NCBI RefSeq assembly: GCF_012163145.1
Contig: NZ_JAAVTX010000006.1
Span: 607,192-671,191 of the forward strand
Length of the DNA stretch: 64,000 nt
Direction of reading: 5' to 3'
Source: Falsiroseomonas frigidaquae
GTDB lineage: Bacteria; Pseudomonadota; Alphaproteobacteria; Acetobacterales; Acetobacteraceae
The position numbers were made by a program, and so were the translations under genes. Positions 17,098 to 28,415 of the stretch are shown in pieces. The notes below the pieces were generated by a model. That model worked only from the letters and a program-made list of their open reading frames with translations. It searched no databases and was not told the DNA's origin. The stretch's first letter is position 1; every line of letters starts with the position of its first letter.

Positions 17098-18087
17098 ATG
17101 ACCCTGCTGTCCCGCCGTACCCTGCTGGCCGCCAGCGGCGCCGCGCTGACCGCACCGCTCGCCATGCCGGCCCTCGGCCAGGGCAACTGGCCGAACCGTC
17201 CGATCCAGCTCATCGTGCCGTGGGGTGCCGGTGGCGGCACCGATGCCACCGCGCGCATCGTCGCCAGCCTGCTGGAGCGCGACCTCGGCCAGCCGGTGAA
17301 TGTGGTGAACCGCACCGGCGGGTCGGGCGTGGTCGGGCATTCCGCCATCGCGACGGCGCAGCCGGATGGCTACACCATCGGCATGATCACGGTGGAAATC
17401 ACCATGATGCATTGGCAGGGGCTGACCCAGCTCAACCCCACCTCCTACACCCCGCTGGCGCTGATGAATTCGGACCCGCCCGGCGTGCAGGTGGCGACCA
17501 ATTCGCCCTATGCCGACATCAAGGCGCTGGCGGATGCCATCAAGGCGCGGCCGGCCGGCACCTTCAAGGCCAGCGGCACCGGCCAGGGCGGCATCTGGCA
17601 TCTGGCGCTGGTCGGCTGGCTGCAGGCGATGGGGCTGAAGGGCGACCATGTGCGGTGGGTTCCGTCCAACGGCGCCGCACCGGCGATGCAGGAACTGGCG
17701 GCCGGCGGCGTCGACATCGTCACCTGCTCGGTGCCGGAGGCGCGCGCGATGATCGATGCGGGCCGCGCCAAGTCGCTGGCCATCATGGCGCCGGAGCGCA
17801 ATGCGATGTTCGCGCAGGTGCCGACGCTGAACGAGACGCTGGGCATCAACTACTCGGTCGGCGCCTGGCGCGGCATCGCAGGGCCGAAGAACCTGCCGGC
17901 CCCGGTCACGCAGCGCATGGCCACCGCGCTGAAGGCGGCCTACGACAACCCGCAGTTCAAGGAGTTCATGACCAGCCGCGGCTTCGGCACGGTCTGGCAG
18001 GACGCGGCCGGCTTCGCCAGCTTCATGGCGGAAGGCGACCGCGCCATGGGCGAGGCGATGCGCGGCGCGGGCCTGGCGCGCGGCTGA
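17098..18087 (+). CDS. tctC: TctC-family substrate-binding protein of a tripartite tricarboxylate transporter
   Basis: A 329-residue periplasmic receptor with an RR-containing leader (LSRRTLLAASGAAL, cleavage near ALGQ). It shows the Bug opening strand PIQLIVPWGAGGGTDATAR, then VNVVNRTGGSGVVGHS. The ligand loops TGQGGIWH and the following sequence are family-typical although more diverged than in the other Bug proteins here. GGAGGAGA precedes the ATG by about 8 bases. It is the first gene of a complete tctCBA set, so it is the only Bug protein in the window that sits with its own membrane subunits. The ligand is probably a small carboxylate. Confidence 0.93.
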   Translation: MTLLSRRTLLAASGAALTAPLAMPALGQGNWPNRPIQLIVPWGAGGGTDATARIVASLLERDLGQPVNVVNRTGGSGVVGHSAIATAQPDGYTIGMITVEITMMHWQGLTQLNPTSYTPLALMNSDPPGVQVATNSPYADIKALADAIKARPAGTFKASGTGQGGIWHLALVGWLQAMGLKGDHVRWVPSNGAAPAMQELAAGGVDIVTCSVPEARAMIDAGRAKSLAIMAPERNAMFAQVPTLNETLGINYSVGAWRGIAGPKNLPAPVTQRMATALKAAYDNPQFKEFMTSRGFGTVWQDAAGFASFMAEGDRAMGEAMRGAGLARG

Positions 18088-18093
18088 TTATTC

Positions 18094-18116
18094 GGGGGGC
18101 GGCGCCGCCGCCCCCC
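18094..18116. terminator. Intercistronic stem-loop after tctC
   Basis: GGGGGGCGGC (18094-18103) pairs perfectly with GCCGCCCCCC (18107-18116) around a 3-base loop, six bases past the tctC stop and 29 before tctB. No T-run follows. The position mirrors the stem-loop after dctP, consistent with higher expression of the receptor than of the membrane subunits. Confidence 0.65.
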
Positions 18117-18145
18117 TCTGCCTCGCGGCGTCCGGAAGACAGATA

Positions 18146-18610
18146 ATGCGATTGAACGATGCCCTGCTGGGCGCGATCCTGCTGGGATTCGCCGGGTGGA
18201 TCTGGTGGCTGACCAGCTTCTTCCCCTCCTTCCCCGGCCAGGACTACGGCCCGAACCTGTTCCCCCGTATCCTCGCCACGGGCATCGGCCTCTGCGCGCT
18301 GGTGCTGGTGCTGCGCGGGGTGCGGAATCGGGCGCCGCTGCTGGTGGTGGAGGGCTGGGTGGTGCAGCCCCGCCGGGTGATCTCCTTCCTGCTGATCCCG
18401 CTGGCGGCCTTGGCCTATATCCTGGTCTCCGACCCGCTGGGCTTCATCCCGACCGCCTTCCTGCTGCTGCTCGGCCTGTCCCTGTGGTTCCAGGCGCGGC
18501 CGCTGGTGGCGCTGCCGGTGGCGGCGGGCATGACCTTTCTGGTGCACTGGTTCTTCGCCGGGCTGATGCGCGTGCCGCTGCCGCGCGGCGTGCTCGACAG
18601 CGTGTTGTGA
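18146..18610 (+). CDS. tctB: TctB-family small membrane subunit
   Basis: A 154-residue protein with four predicted membrane helices, the usual make-up of the small subunit of tripartite tricarboxylate transporters. It carries the opening LNDALLGAILLGFAGWIWWL, the QDYGPNLFPRILATG element that is the family's hallmark, and the FIPTAFLLLLGLSLWF segment. It lies between tctC and tctA, 10 bases before tctA. Confidence 0.92.
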   Translation: MRLNDALLGAILLGFAGWIWWLTSFFPSFPGQDYGPNLFPRILATGIGLCALVLVLRGVRNRAPLLVVEGWVVQPRRVISFLLIPLAALAYILVSDPLGFIPTAFLLLLGLSLWFQARPLVALPVAAGMTFLVHWFFAGLMRVPLPRGVLDSVL

Positions 18611-18620
18611 GGATCGCCTG

Positions 18621-20114
18621 ATGGACCCGCTGCTGCAGGCCTTCGGGCTGGTCTTCGACCCCTTCGTGCTGGCCGTAATCGGCCTGTCCGCCGTGTTCGG
18701 CATGTTCGTCGGCGCCATGCCGGGGCTGACCGCGACCATGGCGACCGCGCTGCTGGTGCCGGTGACCTTCTTCATGCCACCGGTGCCGGCACTCGGCGCC
18801 ATCGTCACCGCGACCACCATGGCGATCTTCGCCGGCGACATCCCGGGTGCCATGCTGCGGATGCCCGGCACGCCAGCCTCGGCTGCCTATGCCGATGAAT
18901 CCTACGCCATGACGCAGAAGGGGCAGTTGAACCTCTGCATGGGCGCCAACCTGGTGTTCTCGGTCGGCGGCGGGCTGATCGGCGTCGCCGTGCTGATCGG
19001 CTTCGCGCCGATGCTGGCGGAAGTCGCCATCAACTTCTCGTCCTATGAATACTTCTGGCTCGCCTGCCTTGGTCTCACCTGCGCGGTGTTCATGTCCAAC
19101 GCCGACCCGGTGAAGGGCTTCCTTTCGCTGTTCTTCGGGTTGCTGCTGGCCACCGTCGGCATCGATCCGGCCGCCGGCTTCCCGCGCTTCACCTTCGACG
19201 ACGTGAACCTGATGGGCGGCGTGAACTTCATCGCCACCATGATCGGCATGTTCGCGGTCAGCGAGCTGATGCGCGGCGCGGTGACGGTGGATCTGGTGAC
19301 AAGGGCGGTGCCGCAGGCGGTGGGCAGCCTGTTCCGCGGCCTCGGCGACGTCACGCGCCGCTACTGGTGGAATTTCCTGCGCGGCAGCTTCATCGGCACC
19401 GCCATTGGCGCCCTGCCCGGCGCCGGCGCCGACATCGCCGCCTGGATCAGCTACGCCGTCTCCAAGCGCTTCTCGAAGCAGCCGGAGAAATTCGGCACCG
19501 GGGAGGTGGAGGGCATCGTCGATGCCACCTCCGCCAACAATTCCGCCCTCGGCAGCGCCTGGATCCCGGCGCTGGTCTTCGGCATTCCGGGCGACAGCAT
19601 CACCGCCATCGTCATCGGCGTGCTCTACATGAAGGGCATGAACCCCGGACCCACGGTGTTCCAGGAGAACCCGCAGCTCATCTATTCCGTGTTCCTGATC
19701 TTCATCCTGGCCAACATCATCATGCTGCCGCTGGGCTGGGCTGCCATCAAGTCGGCGCGGCAGATCCTGCGCGTGCCGCGCAACCTGCTGCTGCCGGTGA
19801 TCCTGCTGTTCTGCCTGGTGGGCAGCTTCGCCATGACCAACAGCCTGTATGGCGTGGTGCTGATGCTGGCCATGGGCATCCTCGGCTGGATCATGGAGGA
19901 GCACGGCATCCCCATCGCGCCGCTGATCCTGGGCCTGGTGCTGGGGGAGATGCTGGAACAGACCTTCGTGCAATCCATGATCAAGGCGGATGGTGCCTTC
20001 CTGGAGTTCTTCAGCCGCCCAATCGCCGGCAGCCTCGGCGTCTTCACCCTGCTGATCTGGCTGGTGATGCTGGGGCGCGGGTTCCGGCGGGCGCCGGTGC
20101 CCGCGGCGGCATGA
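18621..20114 (+). CDS. tctA: TctA-family large permease subunit
   Basis: A 497-residue protein with about 11-12 membrane segments. Its family signatures are the GAMPGLTATMATALLVPVTF loop, the paired GDIPGAMLRMPGTPASAAY loop and the GALPGAGADIAAWISYAVSK and GIPGDSITAI repeats of the second half. It is the proton- or sodium-driven channel part of the tripartite tricarboxylate transporter. The stop overlaps the start of the MaoC-like gene, which suggests that the imported acid is converted to a CoA ester handled by that protein. Confidence 0.95.
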   Translation: MDPLLQAFGLVFDPFVLAVIGLSAVFGMFVGAMPGLTATMATALLVPVTFFMPPVPALGAIVTATTMAIFAGDIPGAMLRMPGTPASAAYADESYAMTQKGQLNLCMGANLVFSVGGGLIGVAVLIGFAPMLAEVAINFSSYEYFWLACLGLTCAVFMSNADPVKGFLSLFFGLLLATVGIDPAAGFPRFTFDDVNLMGGVNFIATMIGMFAVSELMRGAVTVDLVTRAVPQAVGSLFRGLGDVTRRYWWNFLRGSFIGTAIGALPGAGADIAAWISYAVSKRFSKQPEKFGTGEVEGIVDATSANNSALGSAWIPALVFGIPGDSITAIVIGVLYMKGMNPGPTVFQENPQLIYSVFLIFILANIIMLPLGWAAIKSARQILRVPRNLLLPVILLFCLVGSFAMTNSLYGVVLMLAMGILGWIMEEHGIPIAPLILGLVLGEMLEQTFVQSMIKADGAFLEFFSRPIAGSLGVFTLLIWLVMLGRGFRRAPVPAAA

Positions 20115-20554
20115 CGCCGCTCCGCTCCGCCGACGACCTCGCCCCCGGCATGGCCTTCGACCTCGGCGGCTTCGTGCTGCCGCGGGCCGAGGTGCTGGAA
20201 TTCGCCCGCCGCTGGGACCCGCAGCCCTTCCACCTGGATGAGGAGGCTGCACGGCATTCGGTGTTCGGTCGCCTGGTCGCCAGCGGCCTGCACACCTACT
20301 CCGCCGCGGTCGGCCACCTGATCCGTAGCGGCTTGCTGGCCGAGATCAACCTGGCCGGCGGCGGCGCGGAGCTGACCTGGCCGGCACCGCTCGACCCGGA
20401 TGAGCCGGTGACCATGCGCCTGGTGGTGGAGGAGATCCGCACCAGCCGCAGCAAGCCGGCGATGGCGGTGGCGAAGCTGCGCTACCTGGTGACCACGGCA
20501 CGCAACGGCACGGTGGTGCTGGATGCGCTGGGCACGCATTTCCTGAAGCGCTGA
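20111..20554 (+). CDS. MaoC-like (R)-hydratase domain protein
   Basis: A 147-residue hotdog-fold protein of the MaoC dehydratase family. Visible marks are the hydratase signature around FARRWDPQPFHLDEEAARHSVFGRLVASGLHTYS, which holds the catalytic Asp and His of enoyl-CoA hydratase 2, and a final strand ALGTHFLKR. Such proteins hydrate enoyl-CoA esters or act as mesaconyl-CoA hydratase-like enzymes. Coupling to tctA by an ATGA overlap implies a role in using the transported acid; the substrate is inference. Confidence 0.85.
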   Translation: MTPLRSADDLAPGMAFDLGGFVLPRAEVLEFARRWDPQPFHLDEEAARHSVFGRLVASGLHTYSAAVGHLIRSGLLAEINLAGGGAELTWPAPLDPDEPVTMRLVVEEIRTSRSKPAMAVAKLRYLVTTARNGTVVLDALGTHFLKR

Positions 20555-20587
20555 AACGCCACAAGGCGCGGCGCGCCGAAACGCAAA

Positions 20588-20615
20588 ACGGCGCGGGGGT
20601 TGCCCCCCGCGCCGT
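20588..20615. terminator. Bidirectional terminator between the MaoC-like gene and fusA
   Basis: ACGGCGCGGGGG (20588-20599) pairs with CCCCCGCGCCGT (20604-20615), a perfect 12-bp stem with a 4-base loop; AAAA lies on the left side, giving a T-run for the minus strand. It lies between two converging genes. Confidence 0.85.
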
Positions 20616-20640
20616 CCGCTGTCGCCGATCCCGGATGGGA

Positions 20641-22722
20641 TCAGGCGGACTTCTTCATGATTTCCTCGGCGACGTTGCGCGGCACCGGGTCGTAGTGGTG
20701 GAACTGCATCGAGAAGCTGGCGCGGCCCTTGGTCATGCCACGCAGGTTCGAGATGTAGCCGAACATTTCCTTCAGCGGCACATGCGCCCGGACGATAACC
20801 GAGGTGCCGGCCATGTCCTGCGACTGGATGACGCCGCGGCGGCGGTTCAGGTCGCCAACGACGTCGCCGACATGGTCGGACGGCGTGGTGACTTCCACGT
20901 CCATGATCGGCTCCAGGATCACCGGGCCGGCCTTCTTCATGCCTTCGCGGAAGCAGGCCTTGGCGGCGATTTCGAAGGCCAGGGCCGACGAGTCGACGTC
21001 GTGGTACTTGCCGTCCACCAGGGTGTACTTGAAGTCCACCGTCGGGAAGCCGGCCAGCACGCCGGTATCGGCCTGCACCTTGATGCCCTTTTCCACCGCC
21101 GGGATGTATTCGCGCGGCACCGAACCACCGGTGGTGCCGTTGACGAATTCAACACCTTCGGTCCGCTCCTTGGGCTCGAAGGTGATCTTGACCTCGGCGT
21201 ACTGGCCCGAGCCACCCGACTGCTTCTTGTGGGTGTAGATCTCGGTGTGGCTCTTGGTGATCGTCTCGCGGTAGGCCACCTGCGGCGCGCCGATATGAGC
21301 ATCCACGCCGTATTCGCGCATCAGGCGGTCGACGATGATCTCGAGGTGCAACTCGCCCATGCCGGACAGGATGGTCTGGCCGGTTTCCTGGTCGGTCCGC
21401 AGGCGCAGGCTGGGGTCCTCGCCCGCCAGCTTCTGCAGGCCGAGCGTCATCTTCTCGACGCCCTCCTTGGTCTTCGGCTCGACGGAGATGTCGATGACCG
21501 GCACCGGGAAGGCCATGCGCTCCAGGATCACCGGGTCGGAGGCATCGGCCAGGGTGTCGCCCGTGCCGGTGTCCTTCAAGCCCACGAAGGCCGCGATGTC
21601 GCCGGCGAAGACTTCCTTGATTTCCTCGCGCTTGTCGGCGTGCATCTGGAACATGCGGCCGATCCGCTCACGCGAGTCCTTGGTGGTGTTCATCACCATG
21701 TCGCCCTGGCGCAGCGTGCCGCGATAGACGCGCACGAAGGTCAGGTTGCCATACTTGTCGTTGATGATCTTGAACGCCAGGCCGGCGAAGGGGGCGTCGG
21801 CATCGGCCGGGATCACCTTGCGGTCGGCGGTCTCGTCCTCGCCCTCGGCCGGAGCCACCTTGATGCCCGGGATGTCGATCGGGCTCGGCAGGTAGTCCAG
21901 CACTGCGTCGAGCAGCGGCTGCACGCCCTTGTTCTTGAAGGCAGTGCCGCACAGCACCGGGCGGAACTCGCCGCTGATGGTGCCCTTCTTGATGCACTTC
22001 TTCAGGGTCTCGACGCTGACGTCGCCCTTATCGAAGTATTCCTCCATCGCCGTCTCGTCGATGCCGACGGCGGTGTCCACCAGCTTCTGGCGGTACTCGG
22101 CGGCCTTTTCCTTCAGGTCATCCGGGATGTCCTGGTATTCGTATTGCGCGCCCAGATCGTCGCCGAACCAGATGATCGCCTTCATCTCGACCAGGTCGAC
22201 GACGCCCTTGAAGGTGTCCTCGATGCCGATCGGCAGCTGCAGGGCCACCCAGTTGATGCCCAGCTTCTCGGTCAGCGTGTCCGCGGCGCGATAGAAATCG
22301 GCGCCCGTACGGTCCAGCTTGTTGATGAAGATGATGCGCGGGACGTTGTAGCGGTCCGCCAGGCGCCAATTCGTCTCGGACTGCGGCTGCACGCCGGCAA
22401 CGCCCTCGATGATGAAGATGGCGCCGTCGAGCACGCGCAGCGACCGGTTGACCTCGATGTTGAAGTCGATGTGGCCGGGGGTGTCGATGACGTTGATCCG
22501 GTGATCCTTCCAGATGGCGGTCACGGCGGCGGAGGTGATGGTGATCCCCCGCTCGCGCTCCTGCGCCATGTAGTCGGTCGTCGTGTTGCCGTCATGGACC
22601 TCACCGATACGGTGGGACTTGCCGGTGTAGTACAGGATCCGCTCGGTCGTGGTGGTCTTCCCGGCATCGATATGCGCGGTGATGCCGATGTTGCGGATCA
22701 GGGCCAGTTCAGTGCGCGCCAC
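20641..22722 (-). CDS. fusA: Elongation factor G
   Basis: A 693-residue translational GTPase that drives tRNA-mRNA translocation and, with RRF, ribosome recycling. GTPase motifs are in place: AHIDAGKT (16-23), DTPGH (80-84) and NKLD (134-137). Domains II to V follow to full length, with [12 protein letters not shown] in domain IV and the closing [18 protein letters not shown]. The start is GTG at 22722 with TGGAGA upstream; no in-frame ATG fits. Switch I reads [17 protein letters not shown] instead of the more common MDWMEQEQERGITI, possibly a lineage feature. The gene stands alone between terminator and divergent gene, not in a str operon with rpsL-rpsG-tuf. Confidence 0.97.
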   Translation of the reverse strand: MARTELALIRNIGITAHIDAGKTTTTERILYYTGKSHRIGEVHDGNTTTDYMAQERERGITITSAAVTAIWKDHRINVIDTPGHIDFNIEVNRSLRVLDGAIFIIEGVAGVQPQSETNWRLADRYNVPRIIFINKLDRTGADFYRAADTLTEKLGINWVALQLPIGIEDTFKGVVDLVEMKAIIWFGDDLGAQYEYQDIPDDLKEKAAEYRQKLVDTAVGIDETAMEEYFDKGDVSVETLKKCIKKGTISGEFRPVLCGTAFKNKGVQPLLDAVLDYLPSPIDIPGIKVAPAEGEDETADRKVIPADADAPFAGLAFKIINDKYGNLTFVRVYRGTLRQGDMVMNTTKDSRERIGRMFQMHADKREEIKEVFAGDIAAFVGLKDTGTGDTLADASDPVILERMAFPVPVIDISVEPKTKEGVEKMTLGLQKLAGEDPSLRLRTDQETGQTILSGMGELHLEIIVDRLMREYGVDAHIGAPQVAYRETITKSHTEIYTHKKQSGGSGQYAEVKITFEPKERTEGVEFVNGTTGGSVPREYIPAVEKGIKVQADTGVLAGFPTVDFKYTLVDGKYHDVDSSALAFEIAAKACFREGMKKAGPVILEPIMDVEVTTPSDHVGDVVGDLNRRRGVIQSQDMAGTSVIVRAHVPLKEMFGYISNLRGMTKGRASFSMQFHHYDPVPRNVAEEIMKKSA

Positions 22723-22957
22723 GATGGGTCTCCATAGGCGAAAGCGGGTCCGACCGCGGGCTTCCGCCCGTTGCCGCCCGCGCAATGATTCCGAGAATTT
22801 AACCGAGTCTAGGCTTCTCGTGGCGGGACATGCCCTCTCCAGCCGGTTTTTGCAAGCTCTGCCGGTCGAGATCGGGCGGGTTCCGCCCCGCCGGCGCGGC
22901 CAGCAACCACCACCGCGGCCGCTGCGTTGCACAGCCGAACAGGACAGGAGGCGGCGG

Positions 22958-23284
22958 ATGGCCGAACGATTTCCGATCTATCGCTACGAGACGCAGCATC
23001 CGGACGGAGGGTCGGAGGCCCGCTACTCCTTCGCGCCAATGGAGGGCGTGGGCTATGCCGGCCGCGGCAGCGCCACCAGCGCCGGGGACGCAGACACCCC
23101 CGCCACGGAAGCCCGCCCCGCCGGTTATCTGGAAGCGCCCGCCGGCTCCCACATCGTCAATGTCGAGCCGCCGACGCTGGAGGTGCCGGGCCGCGGCCAG
23201 GTGGACGTCTCCGCGGTGATCGGCGTGACCGATGGCGAGACCTCTGAACTCAGCGACGTGGTGCGCTGGCATCCGGAAGGCTGA
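22958..23284 (+). CDS. Hypothetical 108-residue acidic protein
   Basis: I do not recognise this protein. It begins [18 protein letters not shown], has a low-complexity middle rich in Ala, Gly, Pro and Thr, and ends with a strand-like stretch ([17 protein letters not shown], then [12 protein letters not shown]). There is no signal peptide, membrane helix or cysteine. AGGAGG lies 10 bases before the ATG at 22958, which supports translation. It is divergent from fusA and 52 bases upstream of queA in the same direction. Confidence 0.5.
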   Translation: MAERFPIYRYETQHPDGGSEARYSFAPMEGVGYAGRGSATSAGDADTPATEARPAGYLEAPAGSHIVNVEPPTLEVPGRGQVDVSAVIGVTDGETSELSDVVRWHPEG

Positions 23285-23336
23285 CCAGGCCGGGCGAACT
23301 GGACAAGGCGGTCCGGGCGGGTCACATGCCGCGCCC

Positions 23337-24419
23337 ATGCCCGAGGCGCCCCCCCAGCCCCCCCTCCGCACCGAGGATTTCGACTTCGCGCTGCCGGAAG
23401 GCCTGATTGCCCAGGCCCCGGCCCGCCCGCGCGATGCGGCGCGGCTGCTGGTGGTGCGGCCGGACGGGCTGGCGGACCGAGGCGTGCTGGACCTGCCCGG
23501 ACTGCTGCAGCCGGGCGACGTGCTGGTGGTGAACGACACGCGCGTCATCCCCGCCCGGCTGAAGGCCCGCCGCGGCGAGGCGCGCATCGAGATCATGCTG
23601 AACCGCGCCGAGGGCGGCGGGCTGTGGCAGGCGCTGGTCCGGAATGCCCGGCGACTGCGTGTGGGCGACGTGGTGGAGATCGAGGGCGCGCCGGGCTGCA
23701 CCGCGCGCGTGGTGGAACGCCAGGACGGCGGCTCCGCCCTGTTCGATTTCGGCCCAGACCAGGCGGCGCTGGCCGCGGCGCTGGAACAGGCCGGCGAGAT
23801 CCCCCTTCCCCCCTATATCCAGCGGGACAGCAAGCCGGGCGCCGAGGATGCGGCGGACTACCAGACCATCTTCGCCCGCCACCCCGGCGCCGTCGCCGCC
23901 CCCACCGCCAGCCTGCATTTCACCGACCAGCTGCTGGCCGCCCTCGATGAGCGCGGGATCACGCGCGTGCCGGTGACCCTGCATGTCGGCGCCGGCACCT
24001 TCCTGCCGGTGCGGGACGAGGACCCGCGGGCGCATCGTATCCACCAGGAATGGTGCGAGATGCCGGCGGCCTCCGCGGCCGCCATCAACACCGCCCGCGC
24101 CGCCGGCCGGCGCATCGTGGCGGTGGGCACCACCGCGCTGCGGACGCTGGAAAGCGCGGCGGCGGAGGATGGCACGGTGGCGCCGTTCCGCGGCCTGACC
24201 GGCATCTACATCTTGCCCGGCCACCGCTTCCGCGTGGCGGATGCGCTGCTGACCAACTTTCATCTACCAAAATCAACGCTTCTGATGCTGGTCTCGGCCT
24301 TCGCCGGCACAAGGCGGATGCGCGGGGCCTATGCCCATGCGATCCGCGAAGGCTACCGCTTCTTCTCCTATGGCGACGGCAGCCTGCTGTTCCGCTGCGA
24401 CCAGGACCTATCCGAGTGA
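23337..24419 (+). CDS. queA: S-adenosylmethionine:tRNA ribosyltransferase-isomerase QueA
   Basis: A 360-residue enzyme that transfers and isomerises the ribosyl moiety of SAM to preQ1-modified tRNA, giving epoxyqueuosine. Family signatures: [27 protein letters not shown] at the start, [16 protein letters not shown], the PLPPYI element, [11 protein letters not shown] and the [14 protein letters not shown] motif, then [13 protein letters not shown]-type and [18 protein letters not shown]. Length is normal. It is the first gene of a queuosine cluster and overlaps tgt by four bases. Confidence 0.97.
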   Translation: MPEAPPQPPLRTEDFDFALPEGLIAQAPARPRDAARLLVVRPDGLADRGVLDLPGLLQPGDVLVVNDTRVIPARLKARRGEARIEIMLNRAEGGGLWQALVRNARRLRVGDVVEIEGAPGCTARVVERQDGGSALFDFGPDQAALAAALEQAGEIPLPPYIQRDSKPGAEDAADYQTIFARHPGAVAAPTASLHFTDQLLAALDERGITRVPVTLHVGAGTFLPVRDEDPRAHRIHQEWCEMPAASAAAINTARAAGRRIVAVGTTALRTLESAAAEDGTVAPFRGLTGIYILPGHRFRVADALLTNFHLPKSTLLMLVSAFAGTRRMRGAYAHAIREGYRFFSYGDGSLLFRCDQDLSE

Positions 24420-25540
24420 CCCTGCATTGGAAGATGGCCGCCCGCGATGGCGCGGCGCGCGCCGGCATGCTGCATACCGCGCATGGCGAGGTGCCGACGC
24501 CGGTCTTCATGCCGGTCGGCACCGCCGGCACGGTGAAGGCGATGACGGCGGATGCGGTGCGCTCCACCGGCGCGCGGATGGTGCTCGGCAACACCTATCA
24601 CCTGATGCTGCGGCCGGGGGCGGAGCGCGTGGCGCGCCTCGGCGGGCTGCACAGGATGATGGACTGGCACGGCCCGATCCTGACGGATTCCGGCGGCTTC
24701 CAGGTGATGTCGTTGTCCGGGCTGCGGAAACTCGACCAGGACGGCGTGACCTTCCAGAGCCATATCGACGGCTCGAAGCACCGCATCACGCCGGAACGCA
24801 GCATCGAGATCCAGCATCTGCTCGGCGCCGACGTCACCATGTGCTTCGACGAATGCACCCCTTTTCCGGCGACCGAGGAGCAGGCCGCCAACAGCATGCG
24901 CCTGTCCATGCGCTGGGCGGCACGGTCCCGCCAGGCCTTTGTCGCACGCGAGGGCCACGGGCTGTTCGGCATCGTCCAGGGCAGCATTTTCGAAAGTCTG
25001 CGGCGCGAGAGCGTGGCCGCGCTGACCGCCATCGGCTTCGAGGGCTATGCGATCGGCGGCCTCGCCGTGGGCGAGGGCCAGGCGGAGATGCTGCGCGTGC
25101 TGGACTTCACCGCGCCCCTGCTGCCCGAGGGCGCGCCGCGCTACCTGATGGGGGTGGGTACCCCCTCCGACCTGATCGAGTCCGTCCGCCGCGGCGTGGA
25201 CATGTTCGACTGCGTGATCCCGACCCGCTCCGGCCGCACCGGCCGGGCCTATACCAGCCGGGGCGTGCTGAACCTGCGGAATGCGAAGCATGCCGAGGAT
25301 ACGCGGCCGCTGGACCCGGATTGCGACTGCCCCGCCTGCCGCAACCATTCCCGCGCCTATCTGCACCACCTGATCAAGGCGGAGGAGATGCTGGGCCCGA
25401 TGCTGCTGACCTGGCACAATATCCGCTACTACCAGACGCTGATGGCGCGGCTGCGCACCGCCATCCTGGAAGGCCGCTTCGACGCCGAGGCAGCGGCGAT
25501 CGAGGCGGGCTGGAGCGCCGAGGACCCCTCCCCGGCGTAG
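24416..25540 (+). CDS. tgt: tRNA-guanine transglycosylase Tgt
   Basis: A 374-residue enzyme that swaps guanine 34 in GUN-anticodon tRNAs (His, Asp, Asn, Tyr) for preQ1. The catalytic aspartates appear in [17 protein letters not shown] and in the [12 protein letters not shown] nucleophile motif; the zinc site is formed by CDCPAC and a following His in HSRAYLHHL. The start is GTG at 24416 in a GTGA overlap with queA; an ATG 18 bases on would remove six residues. It is coupled to queA, as in many bacteria. Confidence 0.97.
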   Translation: MTLHWKMAARDGAARAGMLHTAHGEVPTPVFMPVGTAGTVKAMTADAVRSTGARMVLGNTYHLMLRPGAERVARLGGLHRMMDWHGPILTDSGGFQVMSLSGLRKLDQDGVTFQSHIDGSKHRITPERSIEIQHLLGADVTMCFDECTPFPATEEQAANSMRLSMRWAARSRQAFVAREGHGLFGIVQGSIFESLRRESVAALTAIGFEGYAIGGLAVGEGQAEMLRVLDFTAPLLPEGAPRYLMGVGTPSDLIESVRRGVDMFDCVIPTRSGRTGRAYTSRGVLNLRNAKHAEDTRPLDPDCDCPACRNHSRAYLHHLIKAEEMLGPMLLTWHNIRYYQTLMARLRTAILEGRFDAEAAAIEAGWSAEDPSPA

Positions 25541-25662
25541 CGATGGGGCAAGGCGGGGCAGGCCAGCGGCAGCCCCATGGCAGCCAGGACCCCGCGCATC
25601 CTCGCCCCCTGCCCGGCCCGCTGCTATAGCGCCGGCCAATTCAGGCTAGCGGAACACAGGCG

Positions 25663-26139
25663 GTGACCGAACCCTCCATCTCGACCGACACCAGCGGGCT
25701 CACCCTGCTTGGGCGCCAGGCCGGCGCGCCGGACAATCCGGATGCGGCGGTGCTGGAACGCGTGCCCAATCCGCATCCCGGCACGCGCTACTGTGTTCGC
25801 TTCACCGCGCCCGAATTCACCTCGCTGTGTCCCATGACTGGCCAGCCCGACTTCGCCCATCTGGTGATCGACTACATCCCCGGCGACTGGCTGGTGGAGA
25901 GCAAGTCGCTGAAGCTGTACCTGACCGCCTTCCGCAACCACGGCGCTTTTCATGAATCCTGCACCGTCGGAATCGCCAAGCGGCTGATCGCCGAGCTGGC
26001 GCCGGAATGGCTGCGGATCGGCGGCTACTGGTACCCGCGCGGCGGCATCCCGATCGACGTCTTCTTCCAGTCCGGCGAGGCGCCGGCCGGCGTCTGGATC
26101 CCCGCCCAGGACGTGCCGGGATATCGTGGCCGCGGCTAG
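25663..26139 (+). CDS. queF: NADPH-dependent 7-cyano-7-deazaguanine reductase QueF
   Basis: A 158-residue short-form QueF, which reduces the nitrile preQ0 to the amine preQ1. The nucleophilic cysteine lies at residue 56 in [13 protein letters not shown], and the QueF signature [15 protein letters not shown] follows; HESC and the CTVG region supply the rest of the active site. The start is GTG at 25663, 122 bases after tgt in a gap with no visible signal. It sits between tgt and queG, in pathway company. Confidence 0.95.
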   Translation: MTEPSISTDTSGLTLLGRQAGAPDNPDAAVLERVPNPHPGTRYCVRFTAPEFTSLCPMTGQPDFAHLVIDYIPGDWLVESKSLKLYLTAFRNHGAFHESCTVGIAKRLIAELAPEWLRIGGYWYPRGGIPIDVFFQSGEAPAGVWIPAQDVPGYRGRG

Positions 26140-26149
26140 CGGCCCGGGC

Positions 26150-27180
<1,031 letters not shown>

Positions 27181-27184
<4 letters not shown>

Positions 27185-27873
27185 GGGATGATGCCGCGCT
27201 GGTGCTGTTCAGCGGCGGGCAGGACAGCGCCACCTGCCTGGCCTGGGCGCTGGACCGCTTCGGCCATGTGGAGACGCTCGGCTTCGACTACGGCCAGCGC
27301 CACGTGATCGAGCTGGAAACCCGCGCCGCGATGCGCGAGGCGCTGTGCCGGGAGGCCGCCTGGGCGGCCAGGCTGGGCGAGGATCACGTGCTCGACCTCC
27401 GCGCGCTGGGCGGCATCAGCGACACCTCCCTGACCCGCGAGGTCGCCATCGAGATGGAGACGGGCGGCCTGCCCAATACCTTCGTCCCCGGCCGCAACCT
27501 GATCTTCCTGACCTTCGCCGCCGCCCTGGCCTATCGCCGCGGCATCCGCCACATCGTCACCGGCGTCTGCGAGACGGATTATTCCGGCTACCCGGATTGC
27601 CGCGACGACACCATCAAGGCGCTGCAGGTCGCCATCAACCTCGGCATGGAGCGCCGCTTCGTGCTGCACACGCCGCTGATGTGGCGCGACAAGGCCGCGA
27701 CCTGGGAACTGGCCGAGACGCTAGGCGGCGCCGCGCTGGTGGACTCGATCCGGACGGTGACGCATTCCTGCTATCTCGGCGACCGGACGCCGCATGAATG
27801 GGGTGCCGGCTGCGGCACCTGCCCGGCTTGCGAATTGCGCGCCGCGGGATGGAGACGCTACCGATGCACCTGA
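27181..27873 (+). CDS. queC: 7-cyano-7-deazaguanine synthase QueC
   Basis: A 230-residue ATP-dependent enzyme that turns 7-carboxy-7-deazaguanine and ammonia into preQ0. The PP-loop motif [14 protein letters not shown] (11 onward) binds ATP; the zinc site includes HSCYLGDR and the C-terminal [23 protein letters not shown] is a strong family signature. It is coupled to queG by an ATGA overlap, and the transporter gene starts inside its 3' end. Confidence 0.97.
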
Positions 27874-28415
27874 CCAGCCGCCAGCAGGGCTTCCTGTTCC
27901 TCGCGGGCTTCGGCCTGTGCATCCCGGCGGCCAATTGGCTGATCGGGAATGTCGGCACGGTCTGCGTGCCGCAGGGGCCGTGCCTGATCCCGGTCGCGCC
28001 CGGCATTACGGCTCCGTCCGGCGTGCTGATGATCGGCCTGGCGCTGGTGCTGCGGGACCTGGTGCAGCGGCGGCTGGGGGTGGGCTGGGCCTTCGGCGCC
28101 ATCCTTGCCGGTACGGCGCTGTCCGCCCTGCTGGCGCCGCCGGCCCTGGTGCTGGCCTCCGCCGTGGCCTTCCTGCTGTCGGAGCTGGCGGATCTGGCGG
28201 TCTATACGCCGCTCGCCCGGCGCCGCCTGGTGCTCGCCGTGCTGGCCAGCGGGCTGGTGGGGCTGGCGGTGGACAGCGTGGCCTTCCTGCTGCTGGCCTT
28301 CGGCAACCTCGACTATCTGTCCGGCCAGGTGCTGGGCAAGCTGTGGATGGTGCTGGCCGCCCTGCCGCTGGTGCGCTGGCTGCGGGCGCGGGATGAAAGG
28401 CTGGGGCTGGCGTGA
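27864..28415 (+). CDS. yhhQ: VUT/YhhQ-family queuosine-precursor transporter
   Basis: A 183-residue protein with five to six membrane segments, of the VUT (YhhQ) family that imports the precursors preQ0/preQ1. Family marks are an early LIGNVGTVC, the [22 protein letters not shown] element and [16 protein letters not shown] with its conserved Ser-Glu. I chose the ATG at 27864; one at 27849 would add five residues. It overlaps the queC end by ten bases and is overlapped by the next gene. Presence of a transporter beside synthesis genes suggests that the cell can both make and salvage the base. Confidence 0.85.
   Translation: MHLTSRQQGFLFLAGFGLCIPAANWLIGNVGTVCVPQGPCLIPVAPGITAPSGVLMIGLALVLRDLVQRRLGVGWAFGAILAGTALSALLAPPALVLASAVAFLLSELADLAVYTPLARRRLVLAVLASGLVGLAVDSVAFLLLAFGNLDYLSGQVLGKLWMVLAALPLVRWLRARDERLGLA

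Noticed and set aside
20635-22737. Plus-strand open frame of 700 codons
   Set aside because: It is antisense to fusA and has no recognisable protein features.
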